From Bacillota bacterium (lineage in GTDB: Bacteria > Bacillota_I > Bacilli_A > RFN20 > CAG-288), in assembly GCA_023398335.1 (NCBI GenBank), contig JAEWSJ010000037.1:14987-78986 (forward strand): DNA of 64,000 nucleotides, in the 5' to 3' direction. Shown here piece by piece: positions 27,115-35,653 of the stretch; the first letter of the stretch is position 1, and every line of letters begins with the position of its first letter. The notes under the pieces were generated by a model, which ran no database searches, was not told where the DNA came from, and saw only the letters and a list, made by a program, of their open reading frames with translations. A program made the translations under genes and the position numbers.

Positions 27115-27623
27115 AATAAAAATTGCCTCACTCCGCGAATTATTTCAATTCCAAAGTCTAAGAATCCATCTTCAAACATAAAAGCACTTCCTAACAGCAC
27201 TGTAAATATACAATATACCGAACCGAAGAAAGCAAAATACATAAGGATAAATATTACATGACTAATACGTGAAGATAACTTTTTCGGTTGCTTTTTATTT
27301 ACAATGCTTACTTTTATGATGATTCCAATAATTAAATAAGTCACATAAAAGGAACAAAACAATACCACCCCATTATAGATAGAAGAATTATCTGTTCTGC
27401 CAATACTCTCCATAAAGCCGCTTAATAAATTTTCAGTAATATTAAAAAGAGATTTATATATACCAAATTGATTAAACGAATAATCAATATAAATAATACC
27501 AACTAATATTGCAGATGAAATAAGGCATGATAAAGCAGATTTAAACACATGATTGTACGATGCAAACACCGCAATCAATAGTACTAGTGCTAAAACGAAA
27601 ATAAGAACATAAGATAATGTCAT
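27111..27623 (-). CDS. Small multi-pass membrane protein, CvpA-like in layout
   Basis: 170 residues with four hydrophobic stretches (about 3-22, 32-48, 85-108, 124-150). The layout and short loops recall CvpA-type proteins, but I see no diagnostic sequence. First gene of the unknown operon. Confidence 0.6.
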   Translation of the reverse strand: MTLSYVLIFVLALVLLIAVFASYNHVFKSALSCLISSAILVGIIYIDYSFNQFGIYKSLFNITENLLSGFMESIGRTDNSSIYNGVVLFCSFYVTYLIIGIIIKVSIVNKKQPKKLSSRISHVIFILMYFAFFGSVYCIFTVLLGSAFMFEDGFLDFGIEIIRGVRQFLL

Positions 27624-27659
27624 TTATTTCTACCTATCCTACTTATATTTTATCATAAA

Positions 27660-28634
27660 TTATCTTTTATTCATTAAAGATAATAGAATATCCTGTTCCT
27701 TTTTTGGAAGTGGAGCTTCAAATTTCTTATTTGACATATATGAGAGATAACCATCGATATCCTTAAATTCAAAAGTCGCAGCGTGTAAGAATTGAGATTT
27801 TAAATTATACTCCATGTCAAAATCTCTATTAATATAATAATCTCCATACTTAGAATCCCCTACAATCGGATGTTGAATTGCTTGGAAATGAACTCTTAAT
27901 TGATGTGTTCTACCTGTTACTAACTTAGCACGAACCAAGGTAAAATCAGAACCAATTCTTTTTTCAACTTTATAAGTAGTAAGTGCAGTTTTTGCGCCCT
28001 TTTCAATTCGCCCAATTTTTACCATTCCTTTATCGTTGTCTTTAAGAAGTGGATAATCAATTCTTCCTTCGTTTGGCGTGCTACCTACTAACAAAGCTAA
28101 ATAAGTCTTTTCAATATGAGTTTTTACTCTAAATAATTCAAGCAGTTGTTGCAAAGTTGGTAAATTCTTACCAAAGATTAGAATGCCTGAGGTATTACGA
28201 TCTAACCGATGAGCTGGCCCAGGAACAAATTTTGTTGGATTGTTAGGATCATATTCTTTCTTAGCAATTAAGTAATTCAAGAACATATTATGAAGAGTTA
28301 TTCTCTTTTCACCTTCATCTCCGTGAACTAATAAACCTTTTGGCTTATTTACTATAAGTAGATTTTCATCCTCATATAATATATCCATATCACATTTTAC
28401 TGGACGAACAACGTTATTCTTTGAAAATTCTTCTAGTAAATCTTCTTTTATATAAACATCAACTATATCTCCTACTTTAGTAATATAGGATATATCCACT
28501 CTCTTTCCATTAACTTTTACGTCTTTTTGTCTAAACATTTTATAGATAAAAGACAATGGAGCGGCATTCAATGTACGCTTGATTGTTTTATCTATTCTTT
28601 GGTTGGCATCTATTTCAGTTATTTCTATTTTCAT
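27660..28634 (-). CDS. RluA family pseudouridine synthase
   Basis: Converts uridine to pseudouridine in 23S rRNA (RluC/RluD type). 324 residues. N-terminal S4 RNA-binding domain at ~10-75, then the catalytic domain with the nucleophile Asp in AHRLDRNTSGILIFGKN and the later RTHQLRVHFQ motif. No SD stands out, but the start is fixed by family alignment (MKIEITEIDANQRIDKTI). Divergent from the exchanger gene at 28731. Confidence 0.95.
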   Translation of the reverse strand: MKIEITEIDANQRIDKTIKRTLNAAPLSFIYKMFRQKDVKVNGKRVDISYITKVGDIVDVYIKEDLLEEFSKNNVVRPVKCDMDILYEDENLLIVNKPKGLLVHGDEGEKRITLHNMFLNYLIAKKEYDPNNPTKFVPGPAHRLDRNTSGILIFGKNLPTLQQLLELFRVKTHIEKTYLALLVGSTPNEGRIDYPLLKDNDKGMVKIGRIEKGAKTALTTYKVEKRIGSDFTLVRAKLVTGRTHQLRVHFQAIQHPIVGDSKYGDYYINRDFDMEYNLKSQFLHAATFEFKDIDGYLSYMSNKKFEAPLPKKEQDILLSLMNKR

Positions 28635-28730
28635 ACACTAGATAATACCACAATTCAATTGACTAAAAAAAGTCTCTAGAGTAAACTTAATTTATGACTT
28701 TTAAATTTTAGCAAAAAGGAAGGCTTAATT

Positions 28731-29855
28731 ATGAATTTTGTTTATGGTTATGAGAATCTCGATTCAACATGGAAAATGGTGTTGATAATTCTCTATTTGG
28801 TTATCGGATTATTATTGATTATTAAGGGTGGAGATTTCTTCGTTGATTCCGCCTCATGGATTGCTGAAAGAACTGGTATTCCTAAGTTAATTATCGGAGC
28901 AACAATTGTCTCGCTTGCAACAACATTACCTGAACTTCTAGTTTCTTGTTTTGCCGCTGCTGAAGGAGCGGTAAGTGGAACTTCTAGTGCGGTTGATATT
29001 GCAACGGGAAATGCCATTGGTTCAGTTATAGCTAACACTGGGTTAATCATGTCTATATCAATTATATTCATGCCAGTTAAAATCGATAGAAAGGCATTTA
29101 TCTTAAAGCCAATCATCTTATTAACATCAATTGCCCTCTTATTTATTTTCTCAATATTTGGCAATCTCTATGTATGGGAAGCTTGCATTCTATTTGTAAT
29201 CTTAGCAATATTCTTTGCAGATAATATTTATTCCGCTATTAAAGAAACAAAAACTCGTACCGCTTTAGTTTCAGCTAATACTTCAATTGATTTACCAAAA
29301 GTAAACGTTCCTGTTGAACAAAAAGTCGAATCAAAAGAAGATATTGCTTCGATTGAAAAAGTTGATTCTTCAACTGAAAAAGCATCGAAGAAAAAAGAAT
29401 TATGGGTCAACATACTTAAATTTGTCTTCGGTGTTGCTGGAATCGTCGTTGGTGCTCAGTTCTTAGTTGATAATGGTACTGAATTTGCAGTCATCCTTGG
29501 TGTCCCAGATAAAGTTATTGCAATCACAATTATTGCGATTGGTACATCTTTACCAGAATTAATTACAACTATTACCGCTATAATTAAGAAACAATCAGAT
29601 CTCTCCGTTGGTAATATCATCGGAGCAAATATTATTGATTTAACCTTGATCTTATCTCTTTGCTCATTTATCTATGGTGGTTCATTACCTATCTACAAAT
29701 CAACATTATATCTTGATTTACCATTCTGTTTTGCTATTGTCTTTGTTGCCACAGTTCCAGCTTTAATTACAAAGAAGCTCCATAGATGGCAAGGCGTTGC
29801 GTGTTTAGTTCTCTACATTATTTATTTAACATTATCCTGCGTATTAACATTCTAA
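28731..29855 (+). CDS. K+-dependent or independent Na+/Ca2+ exchanger family protein
   Basis: Membrane antiporter of the CaCA family (YrbG type). 374 residues, two inverted halves of about five helices. The two alpha-repeats are clear: GATIVSLATTLPELLVS with GNAIGSVIANTGLI, and AITIIAIGTSLPELITT with GNIIGANIIDLTLIL; each has the acidic residue that binds calcium. A charged Lys/Glu/Ser-rich loop at ~175-225 joins the halves. Ion preference cannot be read from sequence. AAGGAAGG-like SD before the ATG; strong terminator follows. Confidence 0.93.
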   Translation: MNFVYGYENLDSTWKMVLIILYLVIGLLLIIKGGDFFVDSASWIAERTGIPKLIIGATIVSLATTLPELLVSCFAAAEGAVSGTSSAVDIATGNAIGSVIANTGLIMSISIIFMPVKIDRKAFILKPIILLTSIALLFIFSIFGNLYVWEACILFVILAIFFADNIYSAIKETKTRTALVSANTSIDLPKVNVPVEQKVESKEDIASIEKVDSSTEKASKKKELWVNILKFVFGVAGIVVGAQFLVDNGTEFAVILGVPDKVIAITIIAIGTSLPELITTITAIIKKQSDLSVGNIIGANIIDLTLILSLCSFIYGGSLPIYKSTLYLDLPFCFAIVFVATVPALITKKLHRWQGVACLVLYIIYLTLSCVLTF

Positions 29856-29877
29856 TTATATAAGTAGTATTTATCGA

Positions 29878-29908
29878 TTTGGAGCCGGCGTATCTATCCG
29901 GCTCCAAA
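29878..29908 (+). terminator. Strong terminator after the exchanger
   Basis: TTTGGAGCCGG (29878-29888) pairs perfectly with CCGGCTCCAAA (29898-29908); T-rich after. Confidence 0.85.
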
Positions 29909-29972
29909 TTCTACTTTTTTTAAAAAAAGTCTAGTATTTTTTATTTATATCACTTATAATAATTAAGGCCTT

Positions 29973-30061
29973 GGAGCAATACCCAAGAGGCTGAAGGGGC
30001 GGGCTTGGAAAGCTCGTAGAAGGTAACACTTGCAAGGGTTCAAATCCCTTTTGCTCCGCCA
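29973..30061 (+). tRNA. tRNA-Ser (anticodon GGA)
   Basis: Acceptor GGAGCAA (29973-29979) pairs with TTGCTCC (30051-30057), discriminator G30058, and CCA encoded at 30059-30061. Anticodon stem CGGGC/GCTCG with loop TTGGAAA gives GGA, reading UCC/UCU serine. A long class II variable arm (TAGAAGGTAACACTTGC region) and T arm AAGGG-TTCAAAT-CCCTT support serine. TATAAT at 29955-29960 is a likely -10. Confidence 0.96.
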
Positions 30062-30073
30062 TTACAAAAACAC

Positions 30074-30105
30074 AAAGTGATGTTCTAAAAAACATCACTT
30101 TTTTT
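30074..30105 (+). terminator. Terminator after tRNA-Ser
   Basis: AAAGTGATGTT (30074-30084) with AACATCACTTT (30091-30101), then T run. Confidence 0.85.
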
Positions 30106-30201
30106 GATGGATAAATGTTAATTAATCTTCTAATTATAGAGAGATAAATTCAGTAATATTATCCTTCTTAACGTAATCATTAATAAAATAATTATACTAA
30201 T

Positions 30202-30248
30202 AAAAAACCCCAATTAATCTAACCGATGAATCGTTTGATTTACTGGGG
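30202..30248 (-). terminator. Terminator of the 31622-30262 operon
   Basis: On the minus strand CCCC (30248-30245) through GGGG (30211-30208) close a long imperfect stem followed by TTTTTT. Confidence 0.7.
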
Positions 30249-30261
30249 ATAATATAAATAT

Positions 30262-30642
30262 TTATTTTACTTCAGCAATATCAGCTGTGGTCTCTTGTTT
30301 CTCTTGTTCAATAAGGGATTTAAGACGCTCAGCTTGTCTTTGTTTTCTTTCAGATACATGATCATATTTGTTAGCGTAATGATAGAATGTTGCAAGTAAT
30401 AAAACCATTGCAATAAGACATAAGATTCCGCCGAATAATCTAAAATCAACCATGAACGAAAGATTGAAAACTGTAGACATGGACTTTTGAGCTTGATAGA
30501 TTGGGTTGTTTGCCAACTTACCAGATCCGTTGAAAGCGTAGATACCTAAGCAACAAAAGATAAAGCCACAAAGCCAGATTGCGCCGAAGATTGATAAGAG
30601 AACAATTTCTCTATACTTTGATGCTCTTTCTTTCTTTGTCAT
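30262..30642 (-). CDS. Small two-helix membrane protein
   Basis: 126 residues; hydrophobic segments at about 14-34 and 66-88, with a C-terminal charged helix (KQRQAERLKSLIEQEKQ) that may form a coiled coil. No family recognised. Five bases after the 332-residue-frame gene at 30648, followed by a terminator, so the pair forms a two-gene operon. Confidence 0.7.
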   Translation of the reverse strand: MTKKERASKYREIVLLSIFGAIWLCGFIFCCLGIYAFNGSGKLANNPIYQAQKSMSTVFNLSFMVDFRLFGGILCLIAMVLLLATFYHYANKYDHVSERKQRQAERLKSLIEQEKQETTADIAEVK

Positions 30643-30647
30643 ATTAA

Positions 30648-31622
30648 TTACTTACCTTCAGATTCGTTTTTAACTTCAACATTAGCATTAGCTGCTTTGG
30701 CTTTTTCAATCATATCTCTTTCATAAGCTTGAAGTTGACCAAAGACAAGATTGAAGGCTTTAAGCCATACTTCACGATAAGAATCGATGACTGGTGCGAA
30801 GATTGTTTCAAATCCTTGCATTGCAGCTTGCATTGTTTGTCCTTCAGCTAATTTCTTCGATCCATCGAAATAATGGAATTGATCTTCCATTTTTGAAATC
30901 ATATCAACGAAAATAACATCGGTACTCTTATTGTGTGTTTTTAAGAAATTGAAGAATCCCATAACTCTTGTCATTTCATTGGAAATGAAGGCACAGGAAG
31001 GATCAACTTTTGGATCAAATCCAGCTTGTGTAGTTGGATCAATTCCATTCTTTTGTCTTTCAGAAGAAATATAAGATTTAACAGCTCCTTGATATTCGAT
31101 GAATTTTGCAACGAAATTAGAAGCGACACAACGGAAAGCGATAGAACGATAGAAAGGATCATCAACATTTAACAAAGCCTTTAAATCATCCTCAAGGTTA
31201 CCATCTTTTTCAAATTGATTGGAGAAACCAAGACAAATATCAGAAATGGTTTCATGTAAGCCAATAATATAATCAAGCATTTGTAAAGATAAACTTGATT
31301 CAACGGAGATAGCATCGTGATCAATTTTTACAATTCTTGAATCATCACCATAGACATCATCAAAGAATTCTTGTACTTGAGAAGAAATTCTATCACCGAT
31401 TGTTTGATTAGAATTTTCCTTTGAAGTATTTTCTCTATTATTATCACAAAAAACTCTGAATGGAGATTTTTCTTCAATAAGATGGGAAAACATTTGTTTA
31501 CGAGACTTATAAATCTCAACATTATATCCATTTTTTGGAGCTGGAATTAAGTATTCCATCGAATCACGGATAATTACCCCTATTTCATAAATCGCCATTA
31601 CATATCTTGTTTGTTCATTCAT
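30648..31622 (-). CDS. Unknown soluble protein paired with a small membrane protein
   Basis: 324 residues from the ATG at 31622 (GGAGG about 12 bases upstream); a GTG eight codons earlier would include the SD itself. Mostly helical, with no signal peptide or membrane segment. Notable strings are DPFYRSIAFRCVASNFVAKF and DPSCAFISNEMTRVMGFFNF. No family recognised. Function unknown. Confidence 0.7.
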   Translation of the reverse strand: MNEQTRYVMAIYEIGVIIRDSMEYLIPAPKNGYNVEIYKSRKQMFSHLIEEKSPFRVFCDNNRENTSKENSNQTIGDRISSQVQEFFDDVYGDDSRIVKIDHDAISVESSLSLQMLDYIIGLHETISDICLGFSNQFEKDGNLEDDLKALLNVDDPFYRSIAFRCVASNFVAKFIEYQGAVKSYISSERQKNGIDPTTQAGFDPKVDPSCAFISNEMTRVMGFFNFLKTHNKSTDVIFVDMISKMEDQFHYFDGSKKLAEGQTMQAAMQGFETIFAPVIDSYREVWLKAFNLVFGQLQAYERDMIEKAKAANANVEVKNESEGK

Positions 31623-31699
31623 ACTATTTTTTGTCCTCCATAGCACTTAACATTATAATACATCTTCAGTTTAATAATCTATATATTTTACACACAAAT

Positions 31700-32551
31700 C
31701 TACTTCAATTTGCCATCTTCAGTTAAGACGTAATCTCTAAGAGAAAATACACCTTCAACCTCAGTATTCGCTTTTGCTTTTACAAAATCTTTTGCATGGG
31801 ACATTACAAAGCTATTCTTAAAGTTATCAAACATAGTGATGTCATTTTCAGAATCACCAATAACTGCTACTTCGTCCTCTTTTACGCCGATGAGTTCAAG
31901 ATATTTTTTTAATGAATCAGCTTTATTTACGCCTTTTTTTGTAATTTCCATCGCATTTTTTGATTGTACTATTGTGAAATCATTACCATATAAATCTTCA
32001 AGAGCCATCTTGGCTTGTGCAGCGTTTTTGCACGCTTCTTTATTTATTCCAAAAACCGGCATCAATTTATATAAAGTATTATTTGTTATTGCGTTTATAA
32101 ATGGCTTTTCGCCATTGATAAATTTCTCAGCGTAGGAGAAATTCAACGCATTCCCAATAATTGCTCCACATTGAATAATCTTTCCACCAATTTGAACGGT
32201 AATTTTTAAACTGTCTGTCGAATCAAACACCATCCAAATGCCTATACCAAATTTACCTTTTAAGTAATTATACATATTGAATACTTTTTCATTATCCATT
32301 GGAAAGGTTTCAACGTATTTTCCATTTTCGTAAACGAAAGATCCATTGCAACCTACAATGCTAATTGGAATTCCTAGTTTATGTTCAACTTTAGAAGCGA
32401 TTAAGTAATTTCTACCAGTAACTAAAACAACTTTTCCACCAGCATGATAAAAATCTTTCAAGAATTCAGCATTCTTTCGAGTCATTAAGGTTAGTTTTCT
32501 TTTTGGATAGAATAGGGTTCCATCCAAATCAGTTGCAATAAGTTTAATCAT
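31700..32551 (-). CDS. Cof-type HAD-IIB phosphatase
   Basis: 283 residues. Motif I ATDLDGTLFYPKRKLT, motif II VLVTGRN, motif IV AVIGDSENDITMFDNF, with an alpha/beta cap. Separate subgroup from the HAD at 22665. Its start is 8 bases after the ApbE stop, so it is probably cotranscribed with ApbE. Substrate unknown; flavin phosphates are one option suggested only by the neighbour. Confidence 0.9.
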   Translation of the reverse strand: MIKLIATDLDGTLFYPKRKLTLMTRKNAEFLKDFYHAGGKVVLVTGRNYLIASKVEHKLGIPISIVGCNGSFVYENGKYVETFPMDNEKVFNMYNYLKGKFGIGIWMVFDSTDSLKITVQIGGKIIQCGAIIGNALNFSYAEKFINGEKPFINAITNNTLYKLMPVFGINKEACKNAAQAKMALEDLYGNDFTIVQSKNAMEITKKGVNKADSLKKYLELIGVKEDEVAVIGDSENDITMFDNFKNSFVMSHAKDFVKAKANTEVEGVFSLRDYVLTEDGKLK

Positions 32552-32558
32552 ATATTTA

Positions 32559-33923
32559 TTAATATTTCACTATGTTAGTTATTTTATCATTTTCTAAGTC
32601 TTTTGAAATAGAAAAGTCACCAAATAACGTATTTGGTACGTAACATGTCTCATAAGTCCCCTTTTCTGTATTTCTTTCTCGAACAAAATATACTGCAGCA
32701 GCGTCAGTATTAAAATTTTTATTTAATTCTTCCAGCATTTTATTTGCTTCATCCAAAGAATTTGTATTCATTAATGCAGTGGTATACATATCGCACAATC
32801 CCGCATCTGACATCTTTATTGTTACTGCGTCAAAAAAAGATTCCGAGTATCCAGTTAGTGGATTAATAATATGACATCTACGTTTGTAAGAGCCATCTTC
32901 TTGTGTAGCGTAAAAGTATTGCTCGTAATATCCGGAAGTTGATATGCCAAATTCTCCTTTAGAATGATATTCAACCTCAGTGCTATTTAATTCAGATACT
33001 CCACTAGGTCCATTAGGCCCAGATAATATTTCATTATACAAAGGATTAGTAAAACTAATTCCCCAACTATTTCCATCAATTCGTGTATCAGTAAACTTCA
33101 AGGAGGAACTGCCTCCATTTAGAAGAACATTATAAGAAGAAAATTGTTCAGCAATCTTTTGGATAGCATAGCCTTTTCCAACTCCACCAAGAGTTAAGGA
33201 AGGAACAATATTTAGTTCAGTCAAACGTGGAACTGAATTAAATGTAACAGTACTATCGGTAGAATCCAATACTAAGTATTGTTTTAATTCATCGTAAGAT
33301 AATACCGCTTTAGCTCCTTTTTCAACTAGAGAAGAAGAAGGATCTTCATATACCCATCTATTTTGATTAATAGATTCTTGATAATCCTTACTATCACTAT
33401 CTTTTGTTGATGCTTTATCAATTTGCTCATTCCAAATCTCTGATAAATCACCGATAGATATATTAAATAAACCATTGCTGAACTTAGTCATCTCAACAGC
33501 GTCTTTTAGGGTGTTAAACAACACCGAATCAACTCTGATCTTATCACCAGTACCATAAGATTCATTAATAACACGCATATTATTAATAAGCTTATCATTT
33601 TCTTTGTAGAAATAATGCCTATCATAAAGAGCATGATACTTCATGGATAAATATTGAAAATCATCTCTAAAAGTTGAAGGCACATTATCTTTTTTTAACT
33701 GAAATAGTACAGCTTGAAAAAAAGTATTAAAAGGACTTAATGTACCTGTCATTGGGACTAATTCTTTATTATCGTTATAATCATACACTGTAATATCGCT
33801 GTTTTCAGTGAAGTTACCGGTATAAAATTGGGTTGCTTTATATTTATTACTCGGATCATCATCGCATCCACATAATAGCAATGCGGTACAAATGACAATA
33901 ATTCCATTTACTATTTTCTTCAT
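32559..33923 (-). CDS. apbE: FAD:protein FMN transferase (ApbE), lipoprotein
   Basis: Extracytoplasmic enzyme that moves FMN from FAD onto Ser/Thr of target proteins such as RnfG and RnfD. 454 residues. Signal with lipobox LLCGC, Cys20. Family marks: GVGKGYAIQKIAEQF, NVLLNGGSSS, HIINPLTGY and DAGLCDMYTTALM. Longer than many ApbE because of an insertion around 290-330. The likely targets are in this window: RnfG carries DTITGAT and RnfD TTGAT. Located about 6 kb from the rnf operon, on its own transcript with the HAD gene. Confidence 0.9.
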   Translation of the reverse strand: MKKIVNGIIVICTALLLCGCDDDPSNKYKATQFYTGNFTENSDITVYDYNDNKELVPMTGTLSPFNTFFQAVLFQLKKDNVPSTFRDDFQYLSMKYHALYDRHYFYKENDKLINNMRVINESYGTGDKIRVDSVLFNTLKDAVEMTKFSNGLFNISIGDLSEIWNEQIDKASTKDSDSKDYQESINQNRWVYEDPSSSLVEKGAKAVLSYDELKQYLVLDSTDSTVTFNSVPRLTELNIVPSLTLGGVGKGYAIQKIAEQFSSYNVLLNGGSSSLKFTDTRIDGNSWGISFTNPLYNEILSGPNGPSGVSELNSTEVEYHSKGEFGISTSGYYEQYFYATQEDGSYKRRCHIINPLTGYSESFFDAVTIKMSDAGLCDMYTTALMNTNSLDEANKMLEELNKNFNTDAAAVYFVRERNTEKGTYETCYVPNTLFGDFSISKDLENDKITNIVKY

Positions 33924-33979
33924 TAAATATTACCTACTCTCCAAATCTTCCTAGGTGATATTTTAACATAGTAAAAGGC

Positions 33980-34009
33980 AAAAGAAAAGCGAGCACAACC
34001 GGCTCGCTT
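33980..34009 (-). terminator. Terminator of hpf
   Basis: Minus strand AAGCGAGC (34009-34002) with GCTCGCTT (33994-33987), followed by TTCTTTT. Confidence 0.8.
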
Positions 34010-34030
34010 CTCCTAAAAAGGAGGAATGAC

Positions 34031-34570
34031 TTACTCGTCTATTTCAATAACACCAAGATCTCCGCTTTCACGTTTGTAAAGAACAGAGATAAGACCTGTA
34101 TCAGAATCTAAATAAATAAAGAATGAATGGTCAAGAGCTTCCATTCTTGCGGCTGCTTCTTCAGCATCCATTGGAACAAGTGCTAATTTCTTTCTCTTAA
34201 CAATAACATCTAAATCTTCTTCAACTTCATCATCAATCATATCCATACGAATATTTTCAGATAAGCCAGCTTTTTTATGAATCTTAGTAAATTGAGTTTT
34301 GAATTTTCTCATTTGACCTTCAAGTTTATCAATAACTAAATCAATTGCTTGATAAGCATCAGCTTGAGAAACTTTAGCTCTTAATTCTATATTTTTAGTA
34401 GTAACAGATATTTCTACTGTTTGATCATGATGGCCGACGGAAAATGTGACGAAGCATTTAACATTTGACTCGAGATCGAAATACTTGTCTAGTCTCGAAA
34501 GTTTCTTTTCTGTCTGTTCCTTCATGGCTGGAGTAACTTCAATACCTCTACCAATAATTTGACATCTCAT
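34031..34570 (-). CDS. hpf: Long-form ribosome hibernation promoting factor
   Basis: Dimerises 70S ribosomes into inactive 100S particles in slow growth. 179 residues: N-terminal YfiA/RaiA domain (MRCQIIGRGIEVTPAMKEQ to ~100) and the C-terminal dimerisation domain (PMDAEEAAARMEALDHSFF) that defines the long form. AAAGGAG precedes the ATG. A TATAAT at 34629-34624 with TGC before it is a probable extended -10, and an inverted repeat lies in the short leader. Confidence 0.95.
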   Translation of the reverse strand: MRCQIIGRGIEVTPAMKEQTEKKLSRLDKYFDLESNVKCFVTFSVGHHDQTVEISVTTKNIELRAKVSQADAYQAIDLVIDKLEGQMRKFKTQFTKIHKKAGLSENIRMDMIDDEVEEDLDVIVKRKKLALVPMDAEEAAARMEALDHSFFIYLDSDTGLISVLYKRESGDLGVIEIDE

Positions 34571-34590
34571 ATTATGAATTCTCCTTTCAA

Positions 34591-34610
34591 GAATGTAACT
34601 GCTTACATTC
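34591..34610. repeat. Inverted repeat in the hpf leader
   Basis: GAATGTAA-ctgc-TTACATTC, perfect 8-bp arms, between the likely -10 (34629-34624) and the hpf Shine-Dalgarno. Either a 5' stabilising hairpin or an operator. Confidence 0.6.
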
Positions 34611-34663
34611 TTCTTCTACCTTCATTATAGCATATTTTTTTAAAAAATAAAGATATAAGGATT

Positions 34664-34687
34664 CAAAAAGAGCCTTTATTACGGGCT
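34664..34687 (-). terminator. Terminator of metK-speA-speB
   Basis: Minus strand GAGCC (34687-34683) with GGCTC (34674-34670), then TTTTTG. Confidence 0.65.
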
Positions 34688-34777
34688 CATTTTCAAAACA
34701 TAACAATTCTTTAAATAGTTGATTTTTTTGATATCGTTAATCAAAATATTAACTTGAATAAAGACGTCTAAAATAAT

Positions 34778-35653
34778 TTATTCATGTGAATGAAGTAATA
34801 AAACTACTTCTCTTAATACTTTACACGCTACTTGAGTTGAGACATGTGAAGCATCATAATCCGGTGATAACTCAACCATATCAGCTCCAACGAGATTATT
34901 TAATTTTCTCATTGTAAGAATCGCATCTTCTAATTCCTTAAATGTTATTCCACCGGCTTCAGGTGTACCTGTACCTGGGAAAATAGAAGGATCAAGAACA
35001 TCTAAATCGATAGTTAAATAGACTGGTTTATCCTTTAATTCATTGACAACTTCTTCAAGTCCTTTGGTATCAAAGCAATGTTGATGAATATGCTTTTCAG
35101 CCCACTCAAATTCACTTCTATCACCACTTCTTATTCCAAATTGATATAAATTGCCTTCGTTCAACATGTCATAGCATTTTCTTAATACTGTCGCATGTGA
35201 TAGTTCACGACCCAAAAATTCAGTTCGTAAATCGGTATGGGCATCAAAGTGAATAATGTTCAAATCTGGGTATTTCTTAATGTATTCTCTGATTGTTCCA
35301 TATGTGACTAGATGTTCTCCACCAATCATCATAGTTTTTTTGTTATCGGATAAAATGAGTTTTGTAACACGGGAGATTTCTTTTAAATCTTTATCTACAT
35401 CTCCCATTGGTAAATCAAGATCACCAATATCGCAAGTTCCATAATCTTTTAAATCCATCTTCATATATGGAGAATACCACTCCATACCAATGCTATCTTG
35501 TCTTATAGCAGGACCCGCAAAACGAGTTCCTGGTCTAAATGAACAAGTTGCATCCATCGGTGAAGAAAAGATAACTACCGATGAATCACCATATTCCTTA
35601 TCGCATGATTGGAATACTGACAAATTTCTTTTAAATCTATTTTTAGAAGTCAT
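34778..35653 (-). CDS. speB: Agmatinase
   Basis: Manganese ureohydrolase turning agmatine into putrescine and urea. 291 residues. Mn ligands are in IHFDAHTDLR and LTIDLDVLDPSIFPGTG, and GGEHLVTYG near the start of the core; the following GTPEAGG is typical of agmatinases. It overlaps the decarboxylase gene by 11 bases, so the two steps of the arginine-agmatine-putrescine route are coupled. Paralogous proline/guanidino hydrolases have similar motifs, but the neighbour makes agmatine the likely substrate. Confidence 0.93.
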   Translation of the reverse strand: MTSKNRFKRNLSVFQSCDKEYGDSSVVIFSSPMDATCSFRPGTRFAGPAIRQDSIGMEWYSPYMKMDLKDYGTCDIGDLDLPMGDVDKDLKEISRVTKLILSDNKKTMMIGGEHLVTYGTIREYIKKYPDLNIIHFDAHTDLRTEFLGRELSHATVLRKCYDMLNEGNLYQFGIRSGDRSEFEWAEKHIHQHCFDTKGLEEVVNELKDKPVYLTIDLDVLDPSIFPGTGTPEAGGITFKELEDAILTMRKLNNLVGADMVELSPDYDASHVSTQVACKVLREVVLLLHSHE

